The notes under the pieces: model-generated | Told to the model about the DNA's origin: nothing | What the model saw: only the letters and a program-made list of their open reading frames with translations | The model's database searches: none | Part shown: positions 1-8,459 of the stretch, piece by piece | Numbering within the stretch: the stretch's first letter is position 1 | How the letters are laid out: each line of letters starts with the position of its first letter | NCBI RefSeq assembly: GCF_001750105.1 | Contig: NZ_CP014143.1 | Span: forward strand, 2,883,501 to 2,947,500 | DNA from: Microbulbifer aggregans | GTDB lineage: Bacteria > Pseudomonadota > Gammaproteobacteria > Pseudomonadales > Cellvibrionaceae | Length of the DNA stretch: 64,000 nt | Direction of reading: 5' to 3' | Position numbers and translations under genes: made by a program

Positions 1-1267
1 CCTCCGGCTTGGGGATTCGAACCACGTGGCCCGAGCCCGGGGCGGTCTCAATAGAGCGACCATGGGTATCTTCCAGCACCTGCAAGCTGAGGCGCTGATT
101 GCCCTGAGGGGTGATCAGGTCCAGGGTGTCGCCACGCTCGAAGTAGTTCTTTACGTCAAGGGTCAGCCAGCTCTCGTCAGATTCGCGCACTTCGGCGACG
201 AACTGCTGGGCAGTATTGGTGGAGCTTCCCTGTTCGTAGTTCTGGAATTCGCTGGGAAGGTGTCGTCGGTAGAAGCCCTCCGTGTAGCCGCGATTGGCCA
301 GGTGCTCCAGCTCTGTCATCAGACCCATGTCAAAGTTGCGCCCGGCGAGCGCGTCGTCGATGGCCCGGCGGTATACCTGAGCAGTACGCGCCACATAGTA
401 ATGGCTCTTTGTACGTCCCTCGATCTTGAGGGAGTGGATGCCCATCTGCACAAGCCTGGCGACATGCTGCACCGCGCGCAGATCCTTGGAGTTCATGATG
501 TAGGTGCCGTGTTCGTCCTCATAAGCGGGCATGTATTCCCCGGGCCGACTGCGCTCCTGCAGCAGCACCGGCTCAATACCTGCGTTAACCGGATCGAAAA
601 CCCGGGCAGATGGCTCAACAGCAATCAGGTCGCCGACTTCGTTCTCACGTGCCGCGTGGGCGTTGTACTCCCAGCGGCAGGAGTTTGTACACGCCCCTTG
701 ATTGGAGTCGCGATGGGTCATGTAGCCAGATAGCAGGCAGCGGCCGGAGTAGGCGATACACAGTGCGCCATGCACAAAGACTTCCAGCTCCACTTCCGGG
801 CACTGCTGGCGAATCTCCTCGATTTCATCGATCGAGAGTTCGCGGGAGAGGATCACCCGGCTGATGCCCTGGCGCGCCCAGAAACGCACAGAGGCCCAGT
901 TCACGGCGTTTGCCTGTACCGAAAGATGCACCTCCTGCTCTGGCCAGCGCTCGCGCACCAGCATGATCAGCCCTGGATCTGACATGATCAGGGCATCCGG
1001 CCTCATTTCGATAATGGGTTCCAGGTCGCGGAGATAGCTGCGCACTTTGTCATTGTGGGGTGCGATGTTGCTGGCCAGGTAAAACAGCTTTCCCTGACTT
1101 TGAGCCTCCTCGATCGCGGCCGCCAGATTATCCAGCTTGTTGAATTCATTGTTGCGGACTCGCAGGCTGTAACGTGGCTGGCCCGCATAGACCGCGTCTG
1201 CGCCGTAAGCGAAGGCGTAGCGCATGCTCTTGAGGGTGCCGGCGGGGGAGAGAAGCTCTGTGCTCAT
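1..1267 (-). CDS. trhP: tRNA 5-hydroxyuridine synthase TrhP (YegQ), peptidase U32 family, C-terminus cut by window
   Basis: The minus-strand reading frame opens at ATG 1267 and runs off the left edge. About 422 codons are visible, against roughly 450 in E. coli TrhP. The N-terminus reads MSTELLSPAGTLKSMRYAFA and stays very close to E. coli YegQ through the motif SVQANAVNW. Cysteines C170, C177, C193 and C197 lie in the family's Fe-S cluster region. In E. coli TrhP acts in the prephenate-dependent, oxygen-independent route to 5-hydroxyuridine at the tRNA wobble position, while TrhO needs O2. The old name 'protease' is misleading. A perfect FNR/Anr box lies 66-79 nt upstream. UbiU/UbiV are relatives, but the sequence fits TrhP better. 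Confidence 0.93.
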   Translation of the reverse strand, partial: MSTELLSPAGTLKSMRYAFAYGADAVYAGQPRYSLRVRNNEFNKLDNLAAAIEEAQSQGKLFYLASNIAPHNDKVRSYLRDLEPIIEMRPDALIMSDPGLIMLVRERWPEQEVHLSVQANAVNWASVRFWARQGISRVILSRELSIDEIEEIRQQCPEVELEVFVHGALCIAYSGRCLLSGYMTHRDSNQGACTNSCRWEYNAHAARENEVGDLIAVEPSARVFDPVNAGIEPVLLQERSRPGEYMPAYEDEHGTYIMNSKDLRAVQHVARLVQMGIHSLKIEGRTKSHYYVARTAQVYRRAIDDALAGRNFDMGLMTELEHLANRGYTEGFYRRHLPSEFQNYEQGSSTNTAQQFVAEVRESDESWLTLDVKNYFERGDTLDLITPQGNQRLSLQVLEDTHGRSIETAPGSGHVVRIPKPE

Positions 1268-1332
1268 GGGAGTTACCACATTTAGTCTGTACTGGCAGGC
1301 GCGACATTTTCCGCACCATCGGCTCTCTCAGC

Positions 1333-1346
1333 TTGATCCAAATCAA
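1333..1346 (-). promoter_or_regulatory. FNR/Anr box in the trhP promoter
   Basis: TTGATCCAAATCAA is a perfect match to the FNR/Anr consensus TTGAT-N4-ATCAA. Its centre is about 73 nt upstream of the trhP start codon. If the site works as a class II activator (centred near -41.5), transcription would start near 1298 with a leader of about 30 nt. I see only a weak -10 candidate there. The match is seen directly; regulation by FNR/Anr is inference. Confidence 0.7.
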
Positions 1347-1465
1347 GGGCAAGGCGGAGTTGCCTGGTCGTTGCGGGTTTACTGTGGGGACATGCTCTGG
1401 TCTGGATTCGCACGGGTTCCTTCCGGGCGGCCGACTGCCCCGAGAAAGACCGACCTGGGTGCGCT

Positions 1466-1669
1466 CATAATTATTTATGTGCGTCGTGCGGGCTGCCAGC
1501 TCCTGCCATCGATAGCACTTGTATCCTGCGCGCCGGACATAAATAATTATGAGGTTCGCACATAACTATTTATGGTGAGATGAGCCATAAATAGTTATGT
1601 TTTCAGTGTGGTGTGCGACCTTCCATGGGTGACATAAATTGTTATGTGGTCGTTACATAAATAGTTATG
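1466..1669. repeat. Cluster of six 14-bp palindromes (CATAAATARTTATG type)
   Basis: Six near-identical palindromic 14-mers sit at 1466-1479, 1538-1551, 1561-1574, 1586-1599, 1633-1646 and 1656-1669. All are CATAA-N4-TTATG. The first and second, and the third and fourth, are exact reverse complements of each other. Start-to-start distances are 72, 23, 25, 47 and 23 bp, close to multiples of about 24 bp. The AT-rich boxes stand out in GC-rich DNA, and the last one abuts the ribosome binding site of the next small gene. Tandem phased palindromes are typical of operators bound cooperatively by ribbon-helix-helix repressors. A Xer site is unlikely because the spacer is 4, not 6, nt. Confidence 0.8.
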
Positions 1670-1679
1670 CGAGGCCGGC

Positions 1680-1946
1680 GTGGCATCAATCATTATTGAC
1701 GGAAGAAATGCAGACTCTAAGCGGGTCTCAATCAGTCTGGATCAGTTCTTGTGGCGGCTCGTTTGCGCAGACTTCCGTTCAGAAGCGGATGCGCGCAGCT
1801 GGGTCAGGGCATACATGGCTACGCTACACACGACCAAGGGCCTGACTGCGATTGTGCGGGATCACTGCTTACACCGTATCGTGAAGCCGTCGCTGATTCG
1901 GCGGGTTCAGGGGCTGGAAGGCCAGATGGATATCGACGAGTTGTGA
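1680..1946 (+). CDS. Small putative ribbon-helix-helix DNA-binding protein (unrecognised family)
   Basis: This is an 88-residue ORF with a GTG start at 1680, preceded by GAGG (1671-1674) at good spacing. I do not recognise the family. Residues about 14-50 have the pattern of a ribbon-helix-helix fold: an alternating strand (RVSISL), a helix (DQFLWRLVCADF), a turn, and a second helix (EADARSWVRAYMATL). The C-terminal part is basic, then ends in an acidic GQMDIDEL. It directly follows the six-palindrome cluster, which would suit an autoregulated DNA-binding protein. The fold call is by eye only. A short uncharacterised non-DNA-binding protein is possible. Confidence 0.55.
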   Translation: MASIIIDGRNADSKRVSISLDQFLWRLVCADFRSEADARSWVRAYMATLHTTKGLTAIVRDHCLHRIVKPSLIRRVQGLEGQMDIDEL

Positions 1947-2062
1947 TGGCTCGAGGAGGGTAAAGTTACGCGCTCAATGCGTGGCTTTCCCTGTTTCGCG
2001 GGATGCCTGCGGATTTATTCGGGCGGCGGTACGCAGGGCTCGGATACGGAACGAGTACGACC

Positions 2063-2557
2063 GTGAAAAAACTCACGTTGATTCGACACGCAAAATCTAG
2101 CTGGGATAATCCCGCTCTGGATGATTTCGACCGCCCGCTCAGCAGACGTGGCGCAAGGGACCTACCGGCCATGGCTCAAAGAGTGCGGGATTTTGGCCTC
2201 GTTCCGGACCTGCTGTTGACCAGCAATGCCGTCCGGGCGCTCAGTACCGCTGAAGCCGTAGCTCGCACGCTGCAACTCAATTCCGGTGAGGTGCGGGTGG
2301 TACCGGAGCTTTACGCGGCAGGCTGCCAATCGCTGCTACAACAGTTGTTGCAGCAGAATGACCGCTGGCACCACCTGATGCTGGTGGGGCACAATCCGGG
2401 GCTCGAGGATCTTGGTTACTACCTGACACGCGAAAGGCTAACCAAGTTTCCCACCGCCGCAGTCCTGCATATTCGCCTGGGGATTGCCCACTGGCGCCAA
2501 TTGGCTGAATGCTGCGGCAGCGTCGCACTCTTTGACTACCCGAAACTGCATCAATGA
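2063..2557 (+). CDS. sixA: SixA-type histidine phosphatase
   Basis: The protein has 164 residues from GTG 2063, which places the catalytic motif near the N-terminus (MKKLTLIRHAKSSWD). The upstream extension of the same frame has no family-like sequence. The histidine phosphatase superfamily residues are present: the phosphorylated His in LIRHAKSSW, Arg in LTSNAVRALSTAE, and the second His in LVGHNPGLEDL. SixA removes phosphate from histidine phosphoproteins such as ArcB or PTS-Ntr components in E. coli. Its target here is unknown. It stands alone and converges with the minus-strand porin gene, leaving only a short gap. Confidence 0.88.
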   Translation: MKKLTLIRHAKSSWDNPALDDFDRPLSRRGARDLPAMAQRVRDFGLVPDLLLTSNAVRALSTAEAVARTLQLNSGEVRVVPELYAAGCQSLLQQLLQQNDRWHHLMLVGHNPGLEDLGYYLTRERLTKFPTAAVLHIRLGIAHWRQLAECCGSVALFDYPKLHQ

Positions 2558-2581
2558 ATCGCAGCCCGCTGCGCAGTCGGT

Positions 2582-4120
2582 CTAAAACCGATACTGTAGC
2601 GTCAGTTCGGTAAAATTGAGGTCTTCCGAAGGGCCAGTTTCACGGAGGAACCTTTCGGGCATGCCAAAGGTGTGTATCGCTGTGAATACCAGTCCACGGC
2701 ATAGCGTGTATTCAGCCGTTAGCGAAAGCGCTGTTGCGGCAAAGTGGGCGTCGCTGTCGTCGGGGCTCCGCACAATCTGCCCGCTCGGGCTGTAAAGCCC
2801 ATCTTCTTTTTCCAGACGCCAGAAGAAGTTCAAGTCCACGGTCAGGGCCAATGGCTCCGTGGGCTGCAGGTAGAGAAAGGTATGGAAGTTGTAAAAGTTG
2901 CGGGGGCCGAAAACTGCCGCCTCGGAGAAGTAGTTGCCGCGGGGGTAGATTGGGTTGAATGTGCCCAGGTCGCTGTTTTCGGGGTCGTTGTCGCCGCTCG
3001 CTATATTGACGCTGAGTTTTAGCGTGGGTTGCCAGCGCGCATCAGGCCATTGATAGGCGGTTTCTGTCGCCAAGGTCCAGGCCCTGATCTTGCCGCTACC
3101 GAAATGACCAAATTGGTACAGGGCCTCCCAGTTCCAGTCCCAGTTGTCTTGCTCTCCCCAGTAACGCGCACCAAGGGAATGTCGGTCCTCATGGGCGGTT
3201 CCCTGCACATAGGTCGAGTTCTCATTCTCGTAGCCGAGGTAATAGAGGTCCAGGTTTCCTGGATAGGGCAGCGGGTTCTGCATTGCGCTGTAGATGCCCC
3301 AGAGTGCCTGGGTGTCATTGGTTTTGTCATCAAAGACTCCACGCCTGTCTTCTCTGGGCCGTGCAGCCACCACATCGACCCGCCAGTTGGGCGTGATTAA
3401 GAATCCCCGTCCTCCATCAAATGTCCGCCGGACATTCGGGCCCTCGCGAACGTCAACAATTCGGCCGGAACCGAAAACAATCTCCTGGCGGCCTATGCGT
3501 GCAGTTGCTGTTCCGCCGCTCCAATCATTGGAGCTCAGGTCGAAGAAGGCGTTTTGCCATTCCAGTTCGTCTTCGTCGACCGGACTGGGGCCTGCGGCGC
3601 GGCCAGTCTCCAGGGCACTGGTAAGCTGGCCGAAGAAGCGCAAGTGGCGATTCCAGTGCAGATCACCAAACAGTGAGTAGCGCTGGAGCCAGACTCCATG
3701 GGAGTCCTGTGGGCTCTGACCGAAGGTTGGATTGTTGGTGTACTCGTAACGTTGTCGGATCTCTCCGCCCAGGGTCAGGTAGCTGTCGGGACTGTTTCCC
3801 AGCGGGATGTACTTCCAGCAGTCCGGCCATTGACGTGGCCACGGTATCCCGCGCAGGTAGGAGTAATCCTCGTCAAAGCGCAGCTTCTTGATGGGGGGCG
3901 GCTCGCCAATTTCCGCCAATGCGAATCCACTCAAAAAGACTGGCATGAAACCGAGAGCGGTTTTCCACCGCGGGCGTATGCCTGCCTGAATCAGGCTGCA
4001 CCTATAGGCTGTGGTGTCGGGCGGGGAGGTGACTTGCGCCTCTGAAGCACCAGCTCTACATATTCTGCCTCGTTGCAGGGCCTCCCCATCGGGCAGTTCA
4101 GATCTTACAGTCTTCGCCAT
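2582..4120 (-). CDS. Alginate-export (AlgE-like) family outer-membrane porin
   Basis: This is a 512-codon frame rich in alternating aromatic and polar strands, ending in ELTLQYRF with the C-terminal Phe typical of outer-membrane beta-barrels. Segments such as LTLGGEIRQRYEY and GRQEIVFGSGRIVDVREGPNVRR match the Alginate_exp family. The true start is unclear. A signal-peptide-like stretch (RPRWKTALGFMPVFLSGFALA) begins only at about residue 50 and has no ATG or GTG just before it. The frame opens at ATG 4120, which would leave a long unconvincing N-terminal tail. The substrate is unknown: no alginate biosynthesis genes are nearby, so a general anionic or aromatic-substrate porin is equally possible. 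Confidence 0.8.
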   Translation of the reverse strand: MAKTVRSELPDGEALQRGRICRAGASEAQVTSPPDTTAYRCSLIQAGIRPRWKTALGFMPVFLSGFALAEIGEPPPIKKLRFDEDYSYLRGIPWPRQWPDCWKYIPLGNSPDSYLTLGGEIRQRYEYTNNPTFGQSPQDSHGVWLQRYSLFGDLHWNRHLRFFGQLTSALETGRAAGPSPVDEDELEWQNAFFDLSSNDWSGGTATARIGRQEIVFGSGRIVDVREGPNVRRTFDGGRGFLITPNWRVDVVAARPREDRRGVFDDKTNDTQALWGIYSAMQNPLPYPGNLDLYYLGYENENSTYVQGTAHEDRHSLGARYWGEQDNWDWNWEALYQFGHFGSGKIRAWTLATETAYQWPDARWQPTLKLSVNIASGDNDPENSDLGTFNPIYPRGNYFSEAAVFGPRNFYNFHTFLYLQPTEPLALTVDLNFFWRLEKEDGLYSPSGQIVRSPDDSDAHFAATALSLTAEYTLCRGLVFTAIHTFGMPERFLRETGPSEDLNFTELTLQYRF

Positions 4121-4312
4121 CAGGAGAGTCGAACGCGGAGAGGTAGCAAGCGCCGTCTCGGTCCACAGCTTGCACCCCAGACATGGCTCCTGGCTTCATT
4201 GCTGGAAAGGAAAGGGCGGTGTGGTTGTGTGCCCAGGCCTCCTGCCACCACCCGCTACAAGGGGGCGCGTCACAGCTGCATCTTTCGTAAGTGCTGGCAG
4301 GTGGCGCAAACA

Positions 4313-6082
4313 TTAACGTTTCGCTGCAGGATTGAGATTGACCGGAGACCAGTCCGGCAGCGCGGGTAAGGGTGGTTTCCGATACTCTAGGTAGGCATCG
4401 GAGGCATATTCAATCTCGCCGTTGACGGCTGTAAGTTCAGCGCTGGTGTCGAGGAGTTCGCGCTCATCCACGGTGAAGATATCGCGGTCAAGAATAGCGA
4501 AGTCCGCCACCATGCCGGGGGCAATATCTCCCTTGCTGTCTTCCTCTCCGGAAAACCACGCAGAACCCTGAGTAAACAGCTTGAGTGCGGTCCTGCGGTC
4601 GAGGCGATTTTCGGGGCCGTACAGCTCGGTGCCGCCAACGGTGCGCCCGGATACCGCCCAGTAGTAAGTCACCCAGGGGTTGAAGCTGGCAACGCGAGTG
4701 CCGTCAGTGCCGAGGCCGACAGGGATACCCAGTTCAAGCATCTTGCGCATCGGGGGCGCGCGTCTAGCGGCCTCTTTACCGTAGCGGTCGATGAAGTATT
4801 CACCGGCAAACGCCATGCGTGCCTGTACTGATATGCCACCGCCCAGGGCCTTGATGCGCTCCAGGTTTTGGTCTGATACGGTTTCCGCGTGGTCGAAAGC
4901 CCAGCGCACCTTGTTGATAGGCTGCGTTTTGTTGACCGTCTCCAGGACATCGAGCATGCGCCCGATGGATTCGTTGTAAGTGGCATGAATCCGGAAGGGC
5001 CAGCCGTTCTTTAGGTGCAGCCGCACCACCTGTTCCAGTTCCTCCTCCGCCTGCGCTTTCAGGTCGGGCCTGTTGGAGGTGAAGTTCTCGTAATCCGATG
5101 CGGACCATACCAGCAACTCGCCACCGCCTTCGATCACATAACCGTTCTTCCGCTCGCTGTCCAGATTTTGATCGTGGTGGTAATCCGCCATCCACACCTT
5201 GAACTGACTGAGTTCTTCGCCGGGTTTCTGTGGGAAGAGGAAGGCGGAGACGCGCATCGGTAATTCACCCTCCGCCGCGAGTTTGGTGGATGCCTGATAG
5301 TCCTCGGGAAACTGGTGGCCGCCACCCCCTGCGTCTACGGCGCTGGTTTCGCCCAGGCTCAACAGGTGTCGATAGAATTGGATCGACGAGTTGTACTGTT
5401 CTGCCGGGCTCAATGGGGGGAGGGCGCCGATGGTCCGATACAGAATCATCGGGTTGGGGTCGGCAATCAGGCGTCCGGTCGGGTTGCCATCGGCGTCCCG
5501 CTCGTACCGGCTGCCCTTGGGTGCCACACTGTCACGGTCTATGCCGAGCGCCTGCATGCCGGCATTGTTCAGTAGGCCGCCGGAGTAGAGAAACAGCACG
5601 AAAACGGGGGTGTCCGGTGCGACCTCGTTGAGCTCCTCTACCGTGGGCATGCGCTTTTCCTTGAACTGGTATGGCGTCCATCCACCGACGACGCGTACCC
5701 ATTGTCCTTCAGGGGTGCGCTTGGCCTGTTCGCGAATGAGCGCCAGGGCTTCCTCCAGGCTGTCTATACCTTCCCAGCGGGTTTCATTGTTATAAAAGCG
5801 CCCACCGCGCACTACGTGCAGGTGGGAATCGTTAAGGCCGGGGATCACGCGCCGTCCCCCGGCATCGATCACTTTGGTGTTCTTGTCTTTGTCTGCCAGC
5901 AGGCTCTCTGCATCTTTGCTTACCGCAGTGAAAACGCCGTCTTCTACGGCGAAGGCCGTCAGATCTTCGCCGCCACTAAAGCTGGTCACTTTGGCGTTGG
6001 TGACAATGAGGTCAGGCGCCGCCAGGGCAGGGATCGCACAGCTCATGCCGAGGGCAAGAAGAAGTCGGAGCAGGGCCTTCAT
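4313..6082 (-). CDS. Exported YtcJ-type amidohydrolase (Amidohydro_3)
   Basis: The start is ATG 6082, preceded by GAGGAGATATC, and gives a 589-residue protein. A signal peptide (MKALLRLLLALGMSCAIPALA) is followed by the YtcJ family architecture. The metal-binding HLH lies in IPGLNDSHLHVVRGG. Downstream are IHATYNES, FDHAETV, and the C-terminal metal Asp in GLGTDGTRVASFNPW, then DIAPGMVADFAILD. The family hydrolyses amides or related C-N bonds with bound divalent metals; the physiological substrate cannot be told from sequence. A YcaC-like hydrolase lies upstream on the same strand with a gap of about 100 nt, so the two may be co-transcribed. Confidence 0.88.
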   Translation of the reverse strand: MKALLRLLLALGMSCAIPALAAPDLIVTNAKVTSFSGGEDLTAFAVEDGVFTAVSKDAESLLADKDKNTKVIDAGGRRVIPGLNDSHLHVVRGGRFYNNETRWEGIDSLEEALALIREQAKRTPEGQWVRVVGGWTPYQFKEKRMPTVEELNEVAPDTPVFVLFLYSGGLLNNAGMQALGIDRDSVAPKGSRYERDADGNPTGRLIADPNPMILYRTIGALPPLSPAEQYNSSIQFYRHLLSLGETSAVDAGGGGHQFPEDYQASTKLAAEGELPMRVSAFLFPQKPGEELSQFKVWMADYHHDQNLDSERKNGYVIEGGGELLVWSASDYENFTSNRPDLKAQAEEELEQVVRLHLKNGWPFRIHATYNESIGRMLDVLETVNKTQPINKVRWAFDHAETVSDQNLERIKALGGGISVQARMAFAGEYFIDRYGKEAARRAPPMRKMLELGIPVGLGTDGTRVASFNPWVTYYWAVSGRTVGGTELYGPENRLDRRTALKLFTQGSAWFSGEEDSKGDIAPGMVADFAILDRDIFTVDERELLDTSAELTAVNGEIEYASDAYLEYRKPPLPALPDWSPVNLNPAAKR

Positions 6083-6178
6083 GGCTGATATCTCCTCGTC
6101 GAAAACAAAACACCCCGAACTCGGTGGTGATCTCAACTAGCGGCGCCGAGACGGCGGTCCGCGGCGTAGCGCAGCTCG

Positions 6179-6808
6179 TTATTTCCCGGACGTTAGCTGG
6201 GTGTAGCTGGTGATGAGGTTTCGGTAGTCTGGGATATGGTTGCTGAACAGCGCAGCCAGACCCTCCACGTCATTGCGCCAGTCGCGATGGAGCTCACAGG
6301 CGACCCCAAACCAGGTCATTAGCTGTGCGCCAGCTTCTGACATTCGATTCCAGGCCGAGTGACGCGTCATCTCGTTAAAGGTGCCAGAGGCATCAGTCAC
6401 GACGAACACCTCAAAACCTTCCTCAATGGCCGACAGCGCTGGAAAGGCTACGCAGACTTCCGTGACAATGCCGGCAATCAGCAGCTGCTTTTTGCCGGTG
6501 TCTTTAATCGCTTTGACGAAGTCCTCGTTGTCCCAGGCGTTAATCTGGCCCGGGCGTGCGATAAAAGGCGCATCAGGAAATTTTTCCTTCAGTTCCGGCA
6601 CCAGCGGACCGTTGGGGCCTTCCTCGAAACTGGTGGTCAGAATGGTGGGCAGTTTGAAGTATTCAGCCAGGTCTGCCAGTGCCAACACGTTGTTCTTGAA
6701 CATGTCGGGCTCAATGTCGCGAACCAGCGACATCAGGCCGGCCTGGTGGTCAACCAGTAAGACGGCGACGTTATCCTTGTCGAGTTTTACGTAGGGTTTG
6801 TTCATCAT
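6179..6808 (-). CDS. ycaC: YcaC-type isochorismatase-superfamily hydrolase
   Basis: The 209-residue protein has the cysteine-hydrolase fold of the YcaC subfamily. The catalytic Asp lies in VLLVDHQAGL, the Cys in IAGIVTEVCVAFPALSA, and the family segments TTSFEEGPNGPL, FIARPGQINAWDN and TDASGTFNEMTRHSAWNRM are present. YcaC proteins are octameric hydrolases of unknown natural substrate, not true isochorismatases. ATG 6808 and ATG 6805 are both possible starts. It precedes the amidohydrolase on the same strand, and its upstream region holds the dif site. Confidence 0.9.
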   Translation of the reverse strand: MMNKPYVKLDKDNVAVLLVDHQAGLMSLVRDIEPDMFKNNVLALADLAEYFKLPTILTTSFEEGPNGPLVPELKEKFPDAPFIARPGQINAWDNEDFVKAIKDTGKKQLLIAGIVTEVCVAFPALSAIEEGFEVFVVTDASGTFNEMTRHSAWNRMSEAGAQLMTWFGVACELHRDWRNDVEGLAALFSNHIPDYRNLITSYTQLTSGK

Positions 6809-6937
6809 CGTATCCTAACGGTTAACCAGTTATAGGAAGCCTAGGTGATAACAAGCTGGCAGACGGCTTAAGCTGGGGCGATTGGGGCTAATGCGTGTGC
6901 ATTGGGCTTACATTGACATTCCCCATAACCAGTACAT

Positions 6938-6965
6938 AGTTCGCATAATATAGATTATGTTAAAT
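6938..6965 (+). other. dif: dif site (XerC/XerD chromosome dimer resolution site)
   Basis: The 28-bp site has a XerC arm at 6938-6948 (AGTTCGCATAA), a 6-bp centre at 6949-6954 and a XerD arm at 6955-6965 (TTATGTTAAAT). The XerD arm equals that of E. coli and P. aeruginosa dif. By my alignment to the P. aeruginosa site from memory, 24 of 28 positions match. It lies in the intergenic region between ycaC and the DUF202 gene. dif marks the replication terminus where XerCD resolves chromosome dimers when activated by FtsK. FtsK is also encoded in this window, and KOPS-like octamers to the right mostly point toward the site. Confidence 0.92.
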
Positions 6966-7061
6966 TGTGCATTTGCATATCCGGGCGTGGCGCTTGAGCA
7001 GCTCCACTGCTACCGGTGACCTAGACTCTCCTCGTGAGCCAATCGAGCTCTGGAGACATTG

Positions 7062-7382
7062 ATGTCCACCCATTTCACAGAACATGCTGCCAATGAGCGA
7101 ACCTTTCTGGCCTGGGTGCGGACGGCGGTTGCGGTGATCGGTTTTGGACTGGTCGTTGGCCGGATGGGTAATGAACCGCCTTCGATCTGGTCCGAGGTGG
7201 CTTTACTCCTGACCGGCGGGCTGGTTGTGCTTCTTTCTTATGTCCGTATGGAGCGGCAGCGAAGGCGGATTGATCGCGATGCCGGCCTGTTGGATAAGGC
7301 AAACCCTGTTGATCTGTTACTAGTGGGGCTTCTATTTGGCTTGTTTGCCCTGATTCTGCTTTTTGGAAAGCATCTGGCCTGA
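7062..7382 (+). CDS. DUF202 (YidH-like) inner-membrane protein
   Basis: The product has 106 residues from ATG 7062, with GGAG at 7052-7055. A TTG immediately before is an alternative start. The DUF202 pattern is clear: an N-terminal NERTFLAWVRTAVAVIGFG, then three hydrophobic segments (about residues 17-35, 45-62 and 86-104), with an arginine-rich cytoplasmic loop (RMERQRRRIDRD) between the second and third. Function is unknown for the family. It starts about 100 bp from dif and ends just before the converging hydrogenase maturation operon. Confidence 0.85.
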   Translation: MSTHFTEHAANERTFLAWVRTAVAVIGFGLVVGRMGNEPPSIWSEVALLLTGGLVVLLSYVRMERQRRRIDRDAGLLDKANPVDLLLVGLLFGLFALILLFGKHLA

Positions 7383-7415
7383 TATCCCGGAGTGGCGTTA
7401 TCTGTGGCTAGCCGA

Positions 7416-8459
7416 TCAACATATTCTGGGCAATTGTTCGCCGGCAAGGCGATCGAGTATGCGCTCGCAGCCCAGTGCAGTTTCCAGGATAACCGTCGGC
7501 CGGGCACTCCTCCCTCCGACCCTCCCAATGATCGTGCTGCCAGTGGATACGGGGCTGGCCTGTAATGCTGCCAGGGCAAGTTCGGCTTGTTCCGGCGGTA
7601 CTATGGCAATGAAGCGCCCCTCATTGGCAACATAGAGCGGGTCGAGGCCCAGTAATTCACAGGCACCCTCCACTGATTCGCAGACGGGGATTTGCGCTTC
7701 CTGTATGAGCAAGTCTTTGCCTGACGATTCAGCGAGCTCAGCCAGCGCGGTGGCAAGTCCTCCACGGGTAAGATCTCTGAGGCAATGGACCTCGAGGCCA
7801 TGGCGCAATAAATCCTGTACCGCGGTGTGTAATGGAGCACAGTCTGAAGCCAGAGGCATCTCAAACTCCAGTCCCTCGCGCGTCGCCATAATTGCGATGC
7901 CGTGCCGGCCCAGATCTCCCGAGAGCAGGATGGCATCGCCCTCCCCTATGATTTGCGGTGAGACTTGAACGGGGTGCTCAATGACACCGATCCCCGCAGT
8001 ATTGATGTAGAGCCCGTCGCCCTTCCCTCGCTCGACGACCTTGGTATCGCCGGTAACCAGCTGGACCCCGGTTGATTTTGCGGCGCGCCCCATGGAATCC
8101 ATAACCCGCTTTAGCGTCTCCATGTTTAGCCCTTCCTCCAGGATCAGGCTGCAGCTGAGATATAGCGGCTTTGCGCCGCTCATGGCGAGATCATTGACTG
8201 TGCCATAGACGGCCAGTTCGCCAATGTCACCGCCGGGGAAAAATAGCGGCGTCACCACAAAAGAGTCGGTGGTAAAGACAATCTTGCTGTTGCCGATGGC
8301 GAGGACGGCACTGTCATGGCCCTGACGAAGCCAGGGGTTGTCGATATGCGGGAAGACAAACTCTCGTAGCAGTTGTTGGGTGAGCTCGCCGCCGCTGCCG
8401 TGGCCCAAGCGGATGGCCTCATCCGTGGCAATAGGTAGGGGACAATCAGTGTTCATTGG
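7416..8459 (-). CDS. hypE: Hydrogenase maturation protein HypE (carbamoyl dehydratase)
   Basis: The start is ATG 8459 ([20 protein letters not shown]), overlapping the end of hypD by 14 nt. The longer open frame upstream is hypD read in another frame. The 347-residue length and AIRM/PurM-like domains fit HypE ([48 protein letters not shown]). The C-terminus ends PRIC, giving the terminal cysteine that HypF carbamoylates and that HypE dehydrates to thiocyanate, the CN ligand source for the NiFe active site. It is the last gene of the hydrogenase operon. Confidence 0.96.
   Translation of the reverse strand, partial: PMNTDCPLPIATDEAIRLGHGSGGELTQQLLREFVFPHIDNPWLRQGHDSAVLAIGNSKIVFTTDSFVVTPLFFPGGDIGELAVYGTVNDLAMSGAKPLYLSCSLILEEGLNMETLKRVMDSMGRAAKSTGVQLVTGDTKVVERGKGDGLYINTAGIGVIEHPVQVSPQIIGEGDAILLSGDLGRHGIAIMATREGLEFEMPLASDCAPLHTAVQDLLRHGLEVHCLRDLTRGGLATALAELAESSGKDLLIQEAQIPVCESVEGACELLGLDPLYVANEGRFIAIVPPEQAELALAALQASPVSTGSTIIGRVGGRSARPTVILETALGCERILDRLAGEQLPRIC

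Noticed and set aside
1466..1669. Six CATAA...TTATG palindromes as XerCD (dif/pdif) sites
   Set aside because: The spacer between the arms is 4 nt rather than 6, and the outer parts of the XerC and XerD arms are missing.
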